Shown in pieces: positions 45,178 through 45,430 of a DNA stretch of 45,430 bases (position 1 is the stretch's first letter; the number at the start of each line of letters is the position of its first letter). The DNA comes from Gammaproteobacteria bacterium (GTDB taxonomy: Bacteria; Pseudomonadota; Gammaproteobacteria; JAJDYQ01): positions 1 to 45,430 of the forward strand of contig JAPYNQ010000059.1 in assembly GCA_028289815.1 (NCBI GenBank). The letters are read 5' to 3'. The translations under genes and the position numbers were made by a program. The notes below the pieces were generated by a model. It saw only the letters and a program-made list of their open reading frames with translations. It searched no databases and was not told the DNA's origin.

Positions 45178-45430
45178 ATGCTCTCCGTTGTAATCACTGG
45201 AAATACTGGTAGCGGAAAATCCACGCTCAGCAATTTTCTTTCTGAATTTGGAATTGACACGATCTGTGCGGATAAAATCAATGCAGATGTATTTAAATAT
45301 TGCAGGCTTGTATCTCATCAGACTAATAAAATTATCAATTCCCTTGATATGACTAAGGACAATAGAGTTGACAAAATTCATCTGAGAAATATTATTTTCA
45401 ATAGACCTCTCATAAAAAAAGCCATAGAAT
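45178..45430 (+). CDS. coaE: Dephospho-CoA kinase, N-terminal part (cut by window end)
   Basis: The frame starts two bases after the pilD stop and runs off the right edge. The P-loop GNTGSGKS (7-14 or so) followed by LSNFLSEFGI and IHLRNIIFNRPLIKKAIE resemble CoaE, which phosphorylates dephospho-CoA in the last step of coenzyme A synthesis; pilD-coaE is a standard neighbourhood. The sequence is divergent: the usual DAD after strand 2 reads CAD. No Shine-Dalgarno is visible, suggesting translation coupled to pilD. Confidence 0.8.
   Translation, partial: MLSVVITGNTGSGKSTLSNFLSEFGIDTICADKINADVFKYCRLVSHQTNKIINSLDMTKDNRVDKIHLRNIIFNRPLIKKAIE

Noticed and set aside
1-45430. tRNA or rRNA genes, CRISPR arrays, an integron integrase
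   Set aside because: No cloverleaf-like segments with TΨC-type motifs, no rRNA signatures, no regularly spaced repeats, and no tyrosine recombinase frame were seen.

Overview
This 45.4-kb window is chromosomal DNA from a gammaproteobacterium. Evidence includes the rnhB-dnaE and lpxD-fabZ-lpxA-lpxB lipid A block, skp-bamA-rseP-dxr-cdsA-uppS-frr-pyrH-tsf-rpsB, map-glnD, cmoA-cmoB and pilB-pilC-pilD-coaE, all in typical gammaproteobacterial order. Genus cannot be read from the sequence. Several broken accessory genes (restriction enzyme, DUF3825 protein, phage portal, methyltransferase, transposase) suggest frequent acquisition followed by decay.

Layout. (1) 1-486: a hicAB toxin-antitoxin pair on the minus strand, followed by a 59-bp integron attC-like hairpin at the left edge. 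(2) 839-11331, plus strand: the ancestral rpe-gph-trpE-trpG-trpD-trpC cluster, split twice. A BsuBI/PstI-type restriction-modification system (2421-4856, endonuclease frameshifted) sits between gph and trpE. A reverse-oriented accessory block (8076-10270) sits between trpD and trpC; it holds a GIY-YIG-like protein, a DUF3825 protein with an in-frame TGA, a small membrane protein and a dead IS481-like transposase. One good attC-like site and two weaker traces suggest this block is a relic integron cassette array with no integrase. (3) 11373-13066: cmoA-cmoB, wobble uridine modification of tRNA. (4) 13072-15760, minus: a NorD/CbbO-like VWA protein and a small exported protein. (5) 16250-34646, minus: a long housekeeping run for lipid A, outer-membrane assembly, isoprenoid and phospholipid precursors, translation and replication, in which many genes overlap stop-to-start. 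Its first gene, rpsB, is nearly twice normal length: ribosomal protein S2 with a lysine/alanine-rich linker and an extra domain. (6) 34914-38386, plus: map and glnD, divergent from rpsB. (7) 38387-41295: a scrap zone with a frameshifted methyltransferase fragment fused to a decayed Mu-like portal gene, then about 1.1 kb I cannot explain. (8) 41296-45430, plus: pilB-pilC-pilD and the start of coaE (type IV pilus assembly and coenzyme A synthesis). PilB has lost all four zinc-binding cysteines.

The most notable points are the S2 fusion, the attC-like sites suggesting relic gene cassettes inside a trp operon, the one-base lesion in the restriction gene, the single TGA in the DUF3825 gene, and the cysteine-free PilB. 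All calls come from reading the sequence without database searches; family assignments rest on recognised motifs.
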